Positions 1 to 11,439 of a stretch of DNA of 64,000 bases are shown here, piece after piece. The notes under the pieces were generated by a model. The model made no database searches and was not told where the DNA came from. It saw only the letters and a list, made by a program, of their open reading frames with translations. The DNA comes from Tyto alba. Its lineage: Eukaryota > Chordata > Aves > Strigiformes > Tytonidae. Both the position numbers and the translations under genes were made by a program. Each line of letters opens with the position of its first letter. The first letter of the stretch is position 1. The DNA is taken from contig NW_024881277.1 in assembly GCF_018691265.1 (NCBI RefSeq), positions 9,876,363 to 9,940,362 on the forward strand. The letters run 5' to 3'.

Positions 1-1947
1 ACATGGTATCTATTGGGAGAATGGTTACACAAAAAAGAAAAGATCTCTGGCCTACTGCTTTTGCCTGTATATATCTGGGATTTTCACAGGTCTACTTTTC
101 CATTGTGCTTTGATCTTTCCCACAGCAGGGCAGGAAGCTCAAGGATGTTCAATAAGGTGCCTCTGTGTTTCTCACAGGCCTCTGTTATCTAAGCACAGAC
201 ATTCTACCTGTCAAGCACACAGAGGTAAACCACAATTAGTGTGATATATGTTTTTTTGGCACCTCAGCTGCAAGTCACTTGAGCATATTTACAATCCTCC
301 TCGGCAATTTTCCATTCTATTCCCACAACAGGGCAACCTAATAAAAGCCAACAGCTACCTGCAGAGATGGTGGAGCCAAGCTCTCTTCTGCAGTGGCCAA
401 TGATATGACAGGGGCACCAGTCACAAACTACCTTTTGGGAGCTCTAGACTGAGCCTCAGGAGAAATAGAATGGACTAGGAGGAACATTGCTGTGATCTCC
501 ACCTTTGGAGCGCTTCGGTTTCAGCTCTACAAAGTCACAGCCAGCCTGGAGGCTGGACTAGAGACCCTAGAAATCTCTTCCCCACCAATCCTTCCATGAG
601 CCTGTGCCTTGCAACATGCCCTACAAGAAGAAACTAAGACGGAGGTGAGGGCCTCTATGTCATAGGACAATTCAGGGTAAAAGGGAGCTCAGGAAGCCTC
701 GAGTCCAATGCCCAGCTCAAAGCAGGGCCAGCTCTGAGGTCAGACAGGTAGCTCAGTAAATGTCAACATTCACATAGAGAGTTTACACATGAGCCAGGCA
801 TCTAAGCCACCATTACAGAAACGAAGATGAGACATTTGACCAGCTCCCTGAACACAGCTATCAGTATGCCATTCCTCCTGAGATTCCTGGGAACATCCAC
901 CTTCTTGTGCAGAAGATTCTTCTGTAAGATTCCTGGCACATCTCCAGACCAGGGGGTGCTCTAGGCTGTAAAAAAGAAAGAAGTCTGACTTGGGTACTGT
1001 CAACTTAATTACTAAAAGAGAGGGAGATGGAGGGATCTCAGAGCTTCCATGTCTGCTGAAGATTTAAGCCTCTAAGAAAGAGCTCAGAATGAAAGTTTTG
1101 ATCTAACATACTTTTTGATCATTTCACTTGTGAAGGCTCTGTCCCCACATCCAGTCACTGGTACCCAGGAAACCTGCCCTGCTTTTCCTTCTTCTCCTCC
1201 CCAAACCTGACCAAGTGATGGGAAGAAAGGAAGCAGAAAGGCCCTAGGCCTCTGTGAATCAGTGGGGGTCTGGCACTTGGAGGCCACAGTGTCATTTCAT
1301 TGTACACCCCGTAAAGAACTAAGCTGGGAAGTGAGACTGAAAGCCCAAATCCACAGGGTTCATTGACAGGCAAGGCTGTGTCCGTGGCTGGTCTGGAAAC
1401 CAGTACACCTCCTGCGTAGATCAAGCTGGTGTTGAAACTCTGGCTTGGGCTTCAATGGTCTCCTGGGCCCAGGGACAGAGGTGTGGGCCCAGACCCGAGG
1501 TTGGGCTGGCCAGGGACGATGGAGGCCTATGGATGCTCTCAGTGCCCTGACACTGCGCACGGGATCCCCCTGGCAGTGCCCTCGAGAGCCAAGTTCTCCT
1601 TCCCTGAGTCCAGGGCCTGTGCTCTGCTCCTCTCCTTCTCCACATCCCTGGGGATCTGGGAGACCAGGATTTCATGGTCACGCCCTGACAATGGTATTCA
1701 CATCCTGACCAGCTCTTTTGGGAATACCAGGTCCAGGTGAGCAGACTGAAAGGACTGTTTGCCATCTGTGCTAAGAATATTTCCACAAACTCCACAAGAA
1801 ACGTCCTGGGTGGTTTGCATGCTGCTGCTACATGAGCAGTGAATACCAAGGAAACTGTGTCCTCCAGAAGAGCCAGGTTGTGTGATCCACTGATTTCCTG
1901 CGATCATTCAATTAAGAATTGTTGACTCCTCACTCTGGCTGTATGAC
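1..1947. other. Intergenic stretch, no gene recognised
   Basis: No open reading frame here resembles a known protein, and no RNA gene was recognised. The longest frames lack start context and family motifs. A short stretch near 1262-1320 shares wording with a stretch near 54830 (a 'gggtctggcacttggagg' match), which suggests a dispersed repeat that I cannot name. Confidence 0.5.
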
Positions 1948-2215
1948 CTGTAAATGGCTGGGATGGAGTTGATTTTCTTCATAGCAGCCCATAGGGTGAT
2001 GTGCTTTGGATTTGTTACTAAACCAGCACTGATAACACATCAGAGTTTTGGCTGTTGCTGAACAGCCCTTGCAGAGCATGAAGGCTTTCTCTTTTTCCCA
2101 CTCTGCCCCTGCAGCAAGAAGGCTGGGGGTATACAAGAAGTTGGCAGGGGCACACTGGGACAGCTGACCCCAAAGGACCAAAGAGATTTTCCATTCCATA
2201 TGATGTCAGGCTCAG

Positions 2216-2248
<33 letters not shown>

Positions 2249-2672
2249 AAAAAAAAAAAACCTAAACAAAACAAACAAAAACCACCAACAAAAATAATAA
2301 AAAAACAAAACCAAAAACAAACAAAAACCCCCCCCCAAAAAAAAAAAAACAAAAAAAACAAAAAAAACCCAAACTCAATGAAAGAGGAAAAAGTGGAGAT
2401 TTTTGTAGTCGTGGCATTTGTCTTCCCAAGCCGTACTTTCCTAGCAATGACTAAAGATCTGTTGCTGATGGACATTGTGCATGAACCCCATTTTGCTTTG
2501 CTTGCACACGCAGATATTGCTTCACCTATTAAACTCTCTTTGTCTTGACCCATGAGTTTTCCTGCTTTTGCACTTCCAATTCCCTCCCCTGTCCTGCTGG
2601 GGTCGTGGGGGGCAGAGGACAGTGAGCAAATGACTCTGTGGGTGCTTAGCTGCTGGCTGGGGTAAACCAAAC
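1948..2672 (+). mobile_element. Solo LTR (bird ERVL-like) split by an A-rich tract
   Basis: The stretch opens with a ctgggatggagttgattttc-type motif that matches the start of the better-preserved LTR at 31464. It continues with the same order of blocks, including a polyadenylation-type attaaa near 2528, and ends in the gctgctggctggggtaaacc-type tail common to bird ERV LTRs. Between about 2215 and 2378 it is interrupted by almost pure A with short C runs. No internal retroviral genes are attached, so this is a solo LTR. The family name is from memory of bird repeats and is not aligned. Confidence 0.6.
2215..2378. repeat. A-rich low-complexity tract inside the LTR
   Basis: About 160 bases of A runs broken by single C bases and one C9 run. 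Long K/F/L-rich frames on the minus strand here come only from this composition. Confidence 0.9.
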
Positions 2673-2699
2673 TGAACACCTACCACAGTGTCATCGTTT

Positions 2700-2822
2700 C
2701 TGGTTTCTCCTTTGACCCACACACATCTCGATCCATGAGCTTCCCTCTTGTCCTGTTGAGTGGGCTGAGTGAGTGAGCAGCTGGGTGGCTGTCTGGCTGC
2801 TGGTCAAAGTTAACACACCACA
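2700..2822 (+). mobile_element. Second LTR tail fragment
   Basis: A further copy of the LTR 3' end: the block 'gagtgagtgagcagctgggtg', then a gctgctgg / taacacacca end, directly behind the first LTR. It is probably a nested or tandem fragment of the same family. Confidence 0.45.
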
Positions 2823-2985
2823 GGACCACATCAGGACTGCTGTGTCCAGTACGGGGTTCCCCAGCACAAGAAAGATCCTGACAGACTGGAGAGAGTCCTG
2901 CGGAGGCCAGAAGGATGGTTGGGGCCTGGAGCACATTATGGACAAGGAGTGGCTGAGAGAGCTGGGGTTCTGAGAAATCCCTCAG
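2823..2985 (+). mobile_element. CR1 LINE fragment
   Basis: The order of blocks matches the CR1 3' region: a 'tccagtacggggttccccag' start, then a gagagagtcc block, then 'ggcctggagcac', then 'gctgagagagctggggttct'. It is plus-oriented and strongly 5' truncated, as is usual for CR1. Confidence 0.7.
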
Positions 2986-3199
2986 AGCCAAACTCTGCAG
3001 CAAGGACCCAGGCCAGTTGGTGGGATCTCACTCAATGGATATTTTCAGTATTTGTCAAGACAAGCCCATGAGCACCTGATCTAGCTGGAGCTGTCTGAGA
3101 CGGGGCTTGGCTGAGAGACGGCTGTGGCAAGAGCTACGGGACTTGGTGCGTCATGAGTGTCAGTAGGAAACTGGTTTTATTAGTAATGGTGGTAGAGTT

Positions 3200-3650
3200 G
3201 GGTATCACTGGTGTTTCCTCTTCCAGGACTTTTCCAGCCCAGCCCAGCCCAGCTCTCCCACCTGCCCTGGCCCCAGGGCAGTGCCCACCACAGGGTGCTG
3301 CAGCACTCTGGGCACTCAACCACAGCTCCAGCTCCTCGGAAGGGCACAGCAGCTCCTGGAGGTCAGACAGGGGGATCATCCTTCCCACAAGCACCAGGGC
3401 TGATGCTGGCCAAAAGGGCAGGAGGAAACAGAGTCAGTCTCTAGCTCTGCTGCATTCATCTGGTAGGTTGTCCCTAACCTCAACTGCATTTACACCCTTC
3501 CCTTCCCCCACCAGCCCTGCTCCCCAGCACAGCACAAGAGTCCTGGCCCTGGGCCTCCTCAGGCAGCTCCTGCACCTCTCCAGTCTCCCTTTCCCATGCC
3601 CACTGCGTTCACACTGACCCCCAGGGCACTGCAGAGTCCTTGCTTGCATA
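3200..3650 (-). repeat. Relic of an olfactory-receptor 3' flank
   Basis: Blocks such as 'ctctgggcactca', 'tcggaagggcacagcagctcctgg' (shortened here in meaning: Ser/Leu-rich, non-coding) and 'caggcagctcctg' match, in order, the flank downstream of the olfactory receptor at 61.87-62.81 kb (region 61030-61300). It lies downstream of the dead receptor at 4.2-5.0 kb, as expected if that receptor belongs to the same duplicated unit. Confidence 0.6.
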
Positions 3651-4229
3651 TACCTTGATTTAGTGCTTTGCTTTTGGGGGATGTCAACTTCGAGGTGTTT
3701 CACTCTGTGTGTCCATTCATTCCCACCCCAGGGCATGTGGTGACCCCTACTCCTCTCCTGACCAAATTATTTTCCATAAAGACAGCTATATGCCATGAGT
3801 CCTGGCATATATGAAGCAGCCTGAGGAGGTAGGGGGAGCTCATGCACCATCTTACACCAAGAAGAGAGCCTTTAAAAGCAGAACTTTTTGTCCAGTGGAA
3901 CCCAATGTACTGTGAGCTTAACTAAATACAGGGAGAACATAAGAGAAAAGAATTTTAAAAGACCAATTCCTTAGACATTTTATTGGCAGCCACTTTGGAG
4001 GAAGAACCAGCCTTCAGGCACTGCACCCAGGAGATCCCATTTTATTCAAGAGCTGCTATTGGACACGTCACACCTGACACAGTGTGGTGCAAGAGTAAGA
4101 CACAACAGGAAAAATCCTCAAGAGAGGTAGTATAAGTCCAGAAAATTATCTATATGTAGGATTATTACAGGGAAAATAGCAGACTCCTGGCCTAAGATAA
4201 ACTCTGGGAAATGTGAAGTGACTTGAGAC

Positions 4230-4985
4230 AGGTTGTTGTCAGTGAAACTACATCCCTTGGGCAGTTTCCATAGGGCATCCTTGAGCTGCTGGTTCCTCAT
4301 GCTGTAGGTGAGGGGGTTTACTGCAGGAGGCACCACCGAGTACAGAACGGACAGCACCAGGACCAGGGTTGGGGAGGAGATGGAGGGGGGCTTGAGGGAG
4401 GCAAACATGGCAGTGCTGAGAACCAGGGAGATTATGGCCAGGTGAGGGAGGGATGTGGAGAAGGCTTTGTGCCTCCTGCTCAGAGGGGATCCTCAGCACG
4501 GCCCTCAAGCTTTGTGCCTAGCACAGTGCAATGAAAACAAGGCAGCCAAATGCAACAAAGACACTAACCACGATAAGCTGAACTTCCCTGAGGTAGGAGT
4601 CTGAGCAGGCAAGCTTGAGGATTTGGGGGATTTCCCAGAAGAACTGGTCAACAGCATTGCCTTGGTGGAGCGGTATTGACAATGTACTGGCTGTGTACAG
4701 CACAGCATAGAGAAACCCACCGCCCCAGGCAGCTGCTGCCATGTGGACACAAGCTCTGCTGCCCAGGAGGGTCCCGTAGTGCAGGGGTTGGCAGATGGCA
4801 ACGTAGTGGTCGTAGGCCATGATGGTGAGAATTCTCAGCTGACATAAAAAAGAAAAAGAGCTGAGCCACACACCCTTGGCAGGAGATGGCCCTAGTGTCC
4901 TGCAGGGAATTGACCACGGATTTGGGAACAGTGGTGGAGATGGAGCCCAGGTCAAGGACTGAAAGTTTGAGGAGGAAGTGAGAGA
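4230..4985 (-). pseudogene. Olfactory receptor, OR14-like, truncated and frameshifted
   Basis: Pieces of a seven-transmembrane odorant receptor are visible in several minus-strand frames. From 4985 leftward they are the TM2-TM3 stretch (LDLGSISTTVPK), the TM3/loop-2 motif as MAYDHYVAICQP, the second extracellular loop with a QFFWEIPQILKL-type block where intact copies have QFFCEIP, then LRIPSEQ, then TM7 with NPLTYSMRN. The first about 60 codons (TM1) are missing at the edge of an upstream LTR. Frameshifts occur near 4850, and in the TM5-TM6 interval (about 4380-4500). Loss of the conserved Cys in FFCEIP and of the R in DRY are further signs of decay. It cannot make a full receptor. Confidence 0.9.
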
Positions 4986-5029
4986 AGGCCAAAACTATTT
5001 CTCTTTAGAGCGAAGAAGTTGTTTATGGT

Positions 5030-5635
5030 AGAATCCTAGTTGGTCAGCATGTTCTACTCATTATTTTCTTCCTTTCTCACATAGTTTAGTCAACTGCTAG
5101 GCAGAATTAATATCAAGATGTTTTGAAATATGCAACTCCCTTAGAAAATGTAAGTAGGCCTTGAGATGGTTCCTTAAGTTTCCTGAGTACCCCTGATAAC
5201 AAGGGCCTAAGACGCCACTGTCAAGATAATCACCTGGGAATTAGTTTAAACTGACCTTCTTGGAGCATCCCAGGGCCAAAGAATGGATGAGCTAACTGCA
5301 TGACCATATGTGGGCAAAGGAATCCCAAAGTTCAATCACCGGACACTGTGAGGAAGACTATGAATGACCACCAGAGGGGGAAAAGACCCTAACCCTAATT
5401 TTATCACACATGCTCGGACTATGTAGATAAATTCTAGGAAATCTTATGTAGATGTAGATTAGTTCTCAGAAATCCACAGAATATGTACAAGCTCACAGCA
5501 CATATTCTCTGTGATTGTACCTGTCTGTGGGAGCACTCGTGGTGGAGCGATCCCCAGTGCTGCCCAGCGCTGCTAATAAAGAATACCTGCTCAGCAGTTC
5601 TACTGGATTCTAAGTGTTGAGTGAATTTCTGTGTC
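5030..5635 (+). mobile_element. Solo ERV LTR
   Basis: The segment has the wording of bird retroviral LTRs: a 'gaccaccagagggggaaaag' block, a run ending in tgctaataaag (AATAAA at 5575-5580), then a short U5-like stretch to about 5635. It starts where the olfactory receptor pseudogene loses its 5' end, so its insertion or an associated deletion probably removed that end. The exact 5' boundary is uncertain by about 80 bases. Confidence 0.55.
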
Positions 5636-6400
5636 AGAAGGAGCAGCCCCTGCGGCCCTGGCTGGAGCAGTCGGGGTGGGGGTGGCTCGGGGCACCACGG
5701 GGATGTGCCTGGGCTCAGCTCCAGGAGGAAACCACAGACTTCCTGCGGGCGCTTGTGGGGGGGAGTGCAAGGAGCTCTGTGAGGCCACGTGGGCTGTGGT
5801 TTGTGCACCTGCAGGCTGCAGCTCCCGAGCCCCCGCGGGGAATAACGGCCCCTCAGTGACATGCTGAGAGTCAGGGATCCGTCTGAGCTGCTTGTCTGCT
5901 GCCAGGACAGGGACATGGCCCAGCCCCAGCTCGTTTGAAGGGACCTTCCATGGGGCTCTCCAGGGAGGGACGGGTGAGCCAGCGCTCCTGGGATGGGGCT
6001 CTGGCCTGGGCTGAGGCCCTTTCCCGCTGCTGCTCCCAGCACAGAGGGGTCTGAAGCAGGGGCAGGGGCTCTTTCCTTCCCCCCGACACACCCCCGGTGC
6101 CGTCCCAGCCCCGTGGTTCCCGTGGCATGGGGATGGCTGGGCACTCGCACCTTGGGCTCTTGGATGTGCCGAGTATAGGAGATGCTCAGTGCTCCCGGCC
6201 CACACAGCAGGGTTCAAGGCATGAAAAACCCATTTCCCCCACTACAGCCAGCCCTGTCCTGTGACGCCGCACCACCACAGTGATGTGACACCTGCAGCAG
6301 AGCCATCCCTCATATATGGTCATGCATGGCACTGGAGACGTTCATTGGAGGGCTGGGCTGTGTCGGAGGGGAGATAACTCCCGATAATGTCTAAAAAGGT
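5636..6400. other. GC-rich upstream region, no gene recognised
   Basis: GC-rich sequence between an LTR and the SRCR promoter. Open frames on both strands are composition-driven and show no domain. It may hold upstream control sequence for the receptor gene. Confidence 0.5.
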
Positions 6401-6410
6401 GCTGCTGCTT

Positions 6411-6456
6411 TGATTGGCTCCTCCCGTAGCTGGCCTGGCATCTGCAGAGCTATATT
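6411..6456 (+). promoter_or_regulatory. Probable core promoter of the SRCR receptor gene
   Basis: An inverted CCAAT box (attgg, 6413-6417) lies 33 bases upstream of a TATA-like tatatt (6451-6456). The signal-peptide ATG follows about 93 bases after the TATA-like element, leaving room for a short 5' UTR. This is position and motif evidence only; no transcript start is known. Confidence 0.45.
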
Positions 6457-6548
6457 GCCCTCCCTTCATCTTTGTCCCCGTGAGTCCCCAGGACCTGTGA
6501 CAGGAGTGCGGTGCGGCAGGGATGTGCTGGCAGGGCAGGAGGCTCAGG

Positions 6549-6615
6549 ATGGGCACAGAGGGACTGCTGTCCCCTCAGGTGCTGGGGCTGCTCCTCTGGG
6601 TACAGCTGTGCAGGG
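6549..6615 (+). CDS. Exon 1: signal peptide of the SRCR receptor
   Basis: The ATG has a good context (A at -3, G at +4). It opens a 22-codon hydrophobic leader, beginning MGTEGLLSPQ and ending LLLWVQLCRG, and the exon stops one base into a codon before a clean gtaag donor. This phase-1 end fits every downstream SRCR exon. The leader would direct the receptor into the ER. Decayed copies of this same exon occur at 9239 and 12722, which marks it as the start of the triplicated cassette. Confidence 0.8.
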
Positions 6616-7590
6616 GTAAGTGCCGGCTCCCTTGTCCCACAGCCCAGGAATAGCGGGTACCAGCGTGGTCATCGGGATCTGTTTGGGAATGGGGATTCTT
6701 TGCAGGTGCTACAGAGATGATGGACACAACGTGCTCAAGTCCGTGGACCCTGTGCCCTTCCCTGGGCCCATCTGGGTGGGAGACAGTATCTCCTTTTGCA
6801 GGGTTCAGTGTCTAGGGCAGCCTGTGCCTGGCTGGATTCATAGACACCCTGTCCTGGGGTACCTTTTGGGACCCCCTGTCCCCTCGCACTGTGCCTCTGG
6901 AGTCGGTGGTGGCCTTGCAGGTGATGGCAGCACCCAGAGATCCTCCCCGGGACACTGCTAATGTCTTGGGTGTCCTGAAGGGATTTTACACTGTTCACTG
7001 CCCCCTTTTTCCAGGGGAGCCCTGACCCCATGAAGACAGTTTGTACCCCATGGAGAGATGGGGACCAGGGCATCTACAGCAGAGAGACACCCTTCCTGGG
7101 GGATCTGGCCCAGTGCAGGGACTGGGCTGACACCAGGGATGAGAAGAGGATGTGGGTGGGGGATCCTCTGGATCGTCTCAGTGGGAACACGGAAAGCCCT
7201 GGGCATGGGGGGTGGTTTGGCTGTGCTGGGGCAGGCAGTTGCATGGGAAGCTGCAGGCCTGGGTACACGGGCTGTTCAGGGGTGCTGGGGAGGAGCAGGT
7301 GCCCAGTGCAGGGCTGGGCAGTGTGCGGGTGGGCGTGGGAAGGAGGCAGGTGGCCATTGGGGTGGGAAAAGGTGCCTTGTGTGGTGGGATGGTGAATGAC
7401 CCAGCAGGTCTGGAGCTGGGCACCCCCAGCCTTGCACAGCCCATGAGGATAGAAGGGACCCCTGAACTGCCCTGGGGACAGCCTGGAGGGAGTGGGCTCC
7501 CACCCTGGTGCCTCTGACTCTACCTTGGCAGTGGGCTCCCCCAGACCCACAGTCTGGGGCTCAGTGATCCCCTGACCCATCCCATCTTGG

Positions 7591-7914
7591 TGTTTGAAGG
7601 TGCTGTGGAGGTGAGGCTGGCAGACGGAGACAGGCGCTGTGCTGGGAGAGTGGAGGTGAAACATCAGGGCAAGTGGGGGACAGTGTGTGATGACTACTGG
7701 AGCATGAAGAATGCAGCAGTGGTTTGTAAACAGCTGGACTGTGGGTCTGCTGTTGGAGCTCCTCGGTATGGACACTTTGGGCCAGGATCTGGCCCCATTT
7801 GGATGGATGATGTTGGCTGTAATGGCACTGAATCTGCCCTGTCTGACTGCACACACAGAGGATGGGGTGAACATGACTGTGGACATTCTGAGGATGCTGG
7901 AGTGATGTGTTCAG
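7591..7914 (+). CDS. SRCR domain exon 1A (cassette 1)
   Basis: One complete group B SRCR domain of 108 codons: VEVRLADG at the front, [28 protein letters not shown], then [21 protein letters not shown] and a final VMCSG. All eight cysteines are present. The donor is gtaaag. The acceptor is odd: sister exons at 10301 and 13776 start after a clear cag, but here that position reads tgg. A possible in-frame replacement is the ag at 7598-7599, which would start the exon at 7600 and keep phase 1. The reading frame has no break, making this the best-preserved A-type exon. Confidence 0.85.
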
Positions 7915-8723
7915 GTAAAGAGACAACCTATTCCATACTTCTGGGTCTGGGATTGTGGAAAGGATCTGGCTGTGCCCTCAGGGAGCAATGAGCGGACACT
8001 GGAGCACTGCTCAATGTGGCCAGTCACACTGCTGAGCTGGGACTGTCATTGCTGGTGTCCCCAGTCCCTGGGGAAAGCCCCGAGTGAGCCTACCCAAGGG
8101 TGAACTAACCCTGCTACAGTGTCTCAGCCCCTCTTCTGCCAGTGTCTTAGGCTGCAAACGAACACCCTGTCTCTGCCCCAGTGTGTCCACTGGTATCCAC
8201 TGGTCTCCACCCAGTCTGCCCATTCCCAGCCAACAGTGCTCAGGGCCCTGTGCTGGAGAAACCAGGGTGGGACTTTCTCAGAACATCACAACTTGGAGGA
8301 ACGGCATGAGGTGGCTGGTCCCCGTGGGTCATTCCCCTCACAGCATGAGTACCTCAGCTGAATCAGACTGGCTTTTCATGGAGTACAAGTGCTGTCCCTG
8401 GGCAGAGGAACAGCCTTGGACCCAAACTGCACACACCACTGCAGTGCTGGGGGGACCATGCCAGTCGGCACAGGGCACCTTGTGCAGCAGCAGTTTGTCT
8501 GAGCAGTGCCTGGTGCTGTAACAGACACATACCTTTGGAACTTCTGATGGTGTAGAGAAGGGGTGCAGGGGGCCTGGATGTGTTTGTGACACCAACACTT
8601 CCCCAACAGCTTCTTCTGCATGTTCCATGGGTGATCCTGGTCACAGCTTGCTTGGAGGTGGTGTGGGATGTGGGCATGGGAATGCCACAAGGCTCTGGGA
8701 ACTCCCAGTTGATTTATTTCCAG

Positions 8724-9032
8724 AATTTTTCCGTCTGGTGGAAGGGAAGAACCGCTGCTCAGGACGTGTGGAGATCTATGATGGGGACCTGTGGAAAAGT
8801 GTCTGTGATTCCCACTTTGGTCCCAAGGCTGCTGACGTGCTCTGCAGGGAGTTGCAGTGCGGCGCAGCCCTGCCTGTCGCTGGAGGAAGTCACGTTGGAG
8901 AAGGGGTGGGTCCCATGTGGGATGGAGAGCTGCGGTGTGTGGGGAATGAATCCCTCCTCGCCTCCTGCCCCAGGGGGTCCCCCCGGGACCAGCCCTGCAC
9001 CCATGCAAACAGCGCTGTTGTGAACTGCACAG
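8724..9032 (+). CDS. SRCR domain exon 1B (cassette 1)
   Basis: An intact group B SRCR exon of 103 codons with a tttccag acceptor and a gtaagg donor, phase 1 at both ends. It shows FFRLVEGKNRCSGRVEIY, WKSVCDSHFG, VLCRELQCG, MWDGELRC, LASC, QPCTH and a final VNCTG, with eight cysteines. The usual TVCDD block reads SVCDS and the usual GPIWLD reads GPMWDG, so the calcium-type acidic cluster is weaker than in exon 17582-17896. Copies in cassettes 2 and 3 are nearly identical but short by 2 and 1 bases. Confidence 0.88.
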
Positions 9033-9238
9033 GTAAGGACTCAGGGTGGGCTGTTGAACACCTGGGCTGTGCCAGGGGCAGGGGAGGAGGGCAGGGACTG
9101 TGCTGGCCTTGGCCTGAGAACAGGAGGGGTGATGTTGTCTCCTGCAGTCTGCAGTTACGCAGGAAAAGATGCAGAAGCCAATGTCTCGCTTCTGTTCCAT
9201 CCTCCTGCATTTGGTGCACGGCTGCCGAAAGGTTCAGG

Positions 9239-9304
9239 ATGGGAACAGAGTCCCTCTGTCCCCTTAGTTACTGTAGCTGCTCCTCTGGGTGCAGTTGTGC
9301 AGGG
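9239..9304 (+). pseudogene. Decayed signal-peptide exon, cassette 2
   Basis: It aligns along its length with the exon at 6549-6615, including the ctgctcctctgggt core and the end tgtgcaggg. It is one base short after the fifth codon, so the leader reads as Cys/Ser-rich (frame MGTESLCPLSY) instead of Leu-rich. The donor gt has become gg. It can no longer serve as a signal exon. Confidence 0.75.
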
Positions 9305-10300
9305 GGAAATGCCTGCTGCCCTGCCACAAAGCCCTGGGGCCAAGGAGCAGCACAGGGATCCCTCTGGAAACGGGGCTTCTTCCCATGTGTCGATGTGACA
9401 AGGGCTAGAAAGTGAACAGGTTCACTGAGCCTGTGCTTCTCTGCATGGCAGAAGGGCTTTTCTGCTTCCAGGGCTCCCACGTTTCTGGCCGTTGGTACCC
9501 GGGTGTGGATTTGCCATCCTTGGGCACCGTCCCTGGGGCCCTGGCTCTGCCAGCTCTGTTCCCTGTGAGCTGGTGGTGCCTTAACTGGTGGCTCTTTGTT
9601 CTGTCATCCCAGAGGCACAGCCAGCCTCCGGGGTACCCAGGAAGGGGTGTGGGCTCTTCACTCTTGTCCCGGAGTCAGGGTGATCCCGGCCTGACCGGGG
9701 GTGGGTTGTGCTTGTGGAGACAAGGGAACTGGGGTATCTGTTCCCAGAGGCTCGCAAAGGGGTGACCTTCCTGGGGGGATCCCAGACAAGGTCAGGTTTG
9801 GGCTGATGCCCAAGGACAAGGAGGGGGCATGGGTTGGGAGGCCTCACTGGGACCATCATTCTGCTCCACAGGGGACACGGAAAGTCGTGAGGGAAGAGGG
9901 TGAGTTGGGAGGGGCCCAAGGCAGGCTGTGGTCCAGGGGAGCTGGGGGCTCTGGGGAGGAGTAGCCATGTGAGCCTGGGGGATCCCTGGTGGGGACAGGC
10001 CCCTTTTCAGGGTGCTGTCTGGGGAGGAGCAGGAGCCCTAATGGGCATGGGTCAGGGGAGGGGCCGTTGGGGTGATAGGAAGTGCCAAATTGTGTGGTGC
10101 CACAAATGACCCAGCAGGGCCGGAGCTGGGAACCCTCAGCCTTGCACAGCCCATGAGGATAGAAGGGACCCCTGAACTGCCCTGGGGACAGCCTGGATGG
10201 GAGGGGGCTCCCACCCTGGTGCCTCTGACTCCACCTGCACAGGGCTTCCCCGAGACCCGCGTGCTGGTGCTGAGCACTGTCCTGACTGGTCCTGTGTCAG

Positions 10301-10623
10301 TGTTTGAAGGTGCTGTGGAGGTGAGGCTGGCGGACGGCGGCAGTCGCTGTGCTGGGAGAGTGGAGGTGAAACAACAGGGCAAGTGGGGGACCGTGTGTGG
10401 TCACTACTGGAGCATGAAGGATGCAGCAGTGGTTTGTAAGCAGCTGGGCTGTGGGTCTGCTGTTGAGCTCCTCAGTACGGACACTTTGGGCGAGGATCTG
10501 GCCCCATTTGGATGGATGATGTTGGCTGTAATGGCACCGAATCTGCCCTGTCTGACTGCACACACGGAGGATGGGGTGAACATAACTGTGATCATATCCT
10601 TGATGCTGGAGTGGTGTGTTCAG
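10301..10623 (+). pseudogene. SRCR domain exon 2A, one-base deletion
   Basis: It has a clean cag acceptor and a gtaagg donor, but 323 bases where exon 1A has 324. The missing base is at 10462-10471 (gttgagctcc against gttggagctcc in 1A). The first half reads [18 protein letters not shown] to [10 protein letters not shown], and the second half, with [10 protein letters not shown] to GVVCSG, is in another frame. The same deletion occurs in exon 3A. If real, including this exon in mRNA would break the frame, but skipping it would not. Confidence 0.85.
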
Positions 10624-11194
10624 GTAAGGGGACAACCTATTCCATACCTCTGGGGCTCAGATTGTGGAAGGAACCTGGCTGTGCCCTCATGGAGCAACAG
10701 TCAGGCATCGGAGCATTGCCCAGTGTGGCCAGTCACACTGCTGAGCTGGAACTGTCATTACTGGTGTCTCCAGTCCCTGGGGAAAGCCAGTGGGAACCTG
10801 CCCAAGGGTGCCTTACTGTGCCTGGTCCCTGAGCTGGCACAGATGAACCCTCTATCCCTGCCCTGCATGGTCTGTTGATTGCCATCTTTCTCCTCCTGTT
10901 CACCCAGGAGCTGTCTGGCAGTGCTCAGGGCCAGCTGTCCCCATGCCAGAGGCACCAGAAGTGACTCCTGTGGCCACCCACTGTCCTGGGGAAGGGCGTG
11001 AGATGGGGAGCTACTTTTCGGTTGTCCCCCTTAGCAGACACAGGACCATTGGCTGATGTGTTTGTGCCACCAGCACCCCTGAGAGCAGCTGGGGACCTCG
11101 TAGGGTTGTTTTGCCTGTGGCCACCTTGGAGATCAGCTGGCATGTAGTCAGGGTATTGCCAGAGGGCTGTGGGAACTCTCAGGGGTCATTGGTT

Positions 11195-11345
11195 GGTCCA
11201 GAATCTGTCCGGCTGCTCTAAGGGCACGGTCCTCCTGAGGACGTATAGTGATCCATGAGAGGCCCTTTGGACAGCGGTGTGTGACTCACACTTTGGTCCC
11301 AATGCCAACGTGGTTTGCAGAGTCTGCTGTGGGTCTGCAATAGAC
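11195..11345 (+). pseudogene. Relic of a further SRCR exon in the cassette 2 intron
   Basis: The stretch keeps the order of B-type exon blocks: a tctgtccggctg start, a gaggacgtatagtgatc stretch equal to GRVE-I-D, then gtgactcacactttggtccc (the VCDSHFG block) and gtctgctgtgggtctgc. Stops and gaps leave no usable frame. A sister relic lies at 15418-15565. This shows that the ancestral unit carried at least three SRCR exons. Confidence 0.6.
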
Positions 11346-11439
11346 ACACCCCCCTGAGTGCTCTGATGGTGTAGGGAAGGTGTGTAACTTAGCCTGGATG
11401 CTTTTTTGACATTAACACTCCCCCAACAGCTTCCTCTTT

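Noticed and set aside
2018..2679. Phe-rich minus-strand frames suggesting a membrane protein
   Set aside because: They come from the A-rich tract at 2215-2378 read in reverse.
5385..5400. Telomere-like ccctaaccctaa
   Set aside because: Two units only, inside an LTR-like stretch. The ttaggg-like words near 28110 and 38760 are scattered and not tandem.
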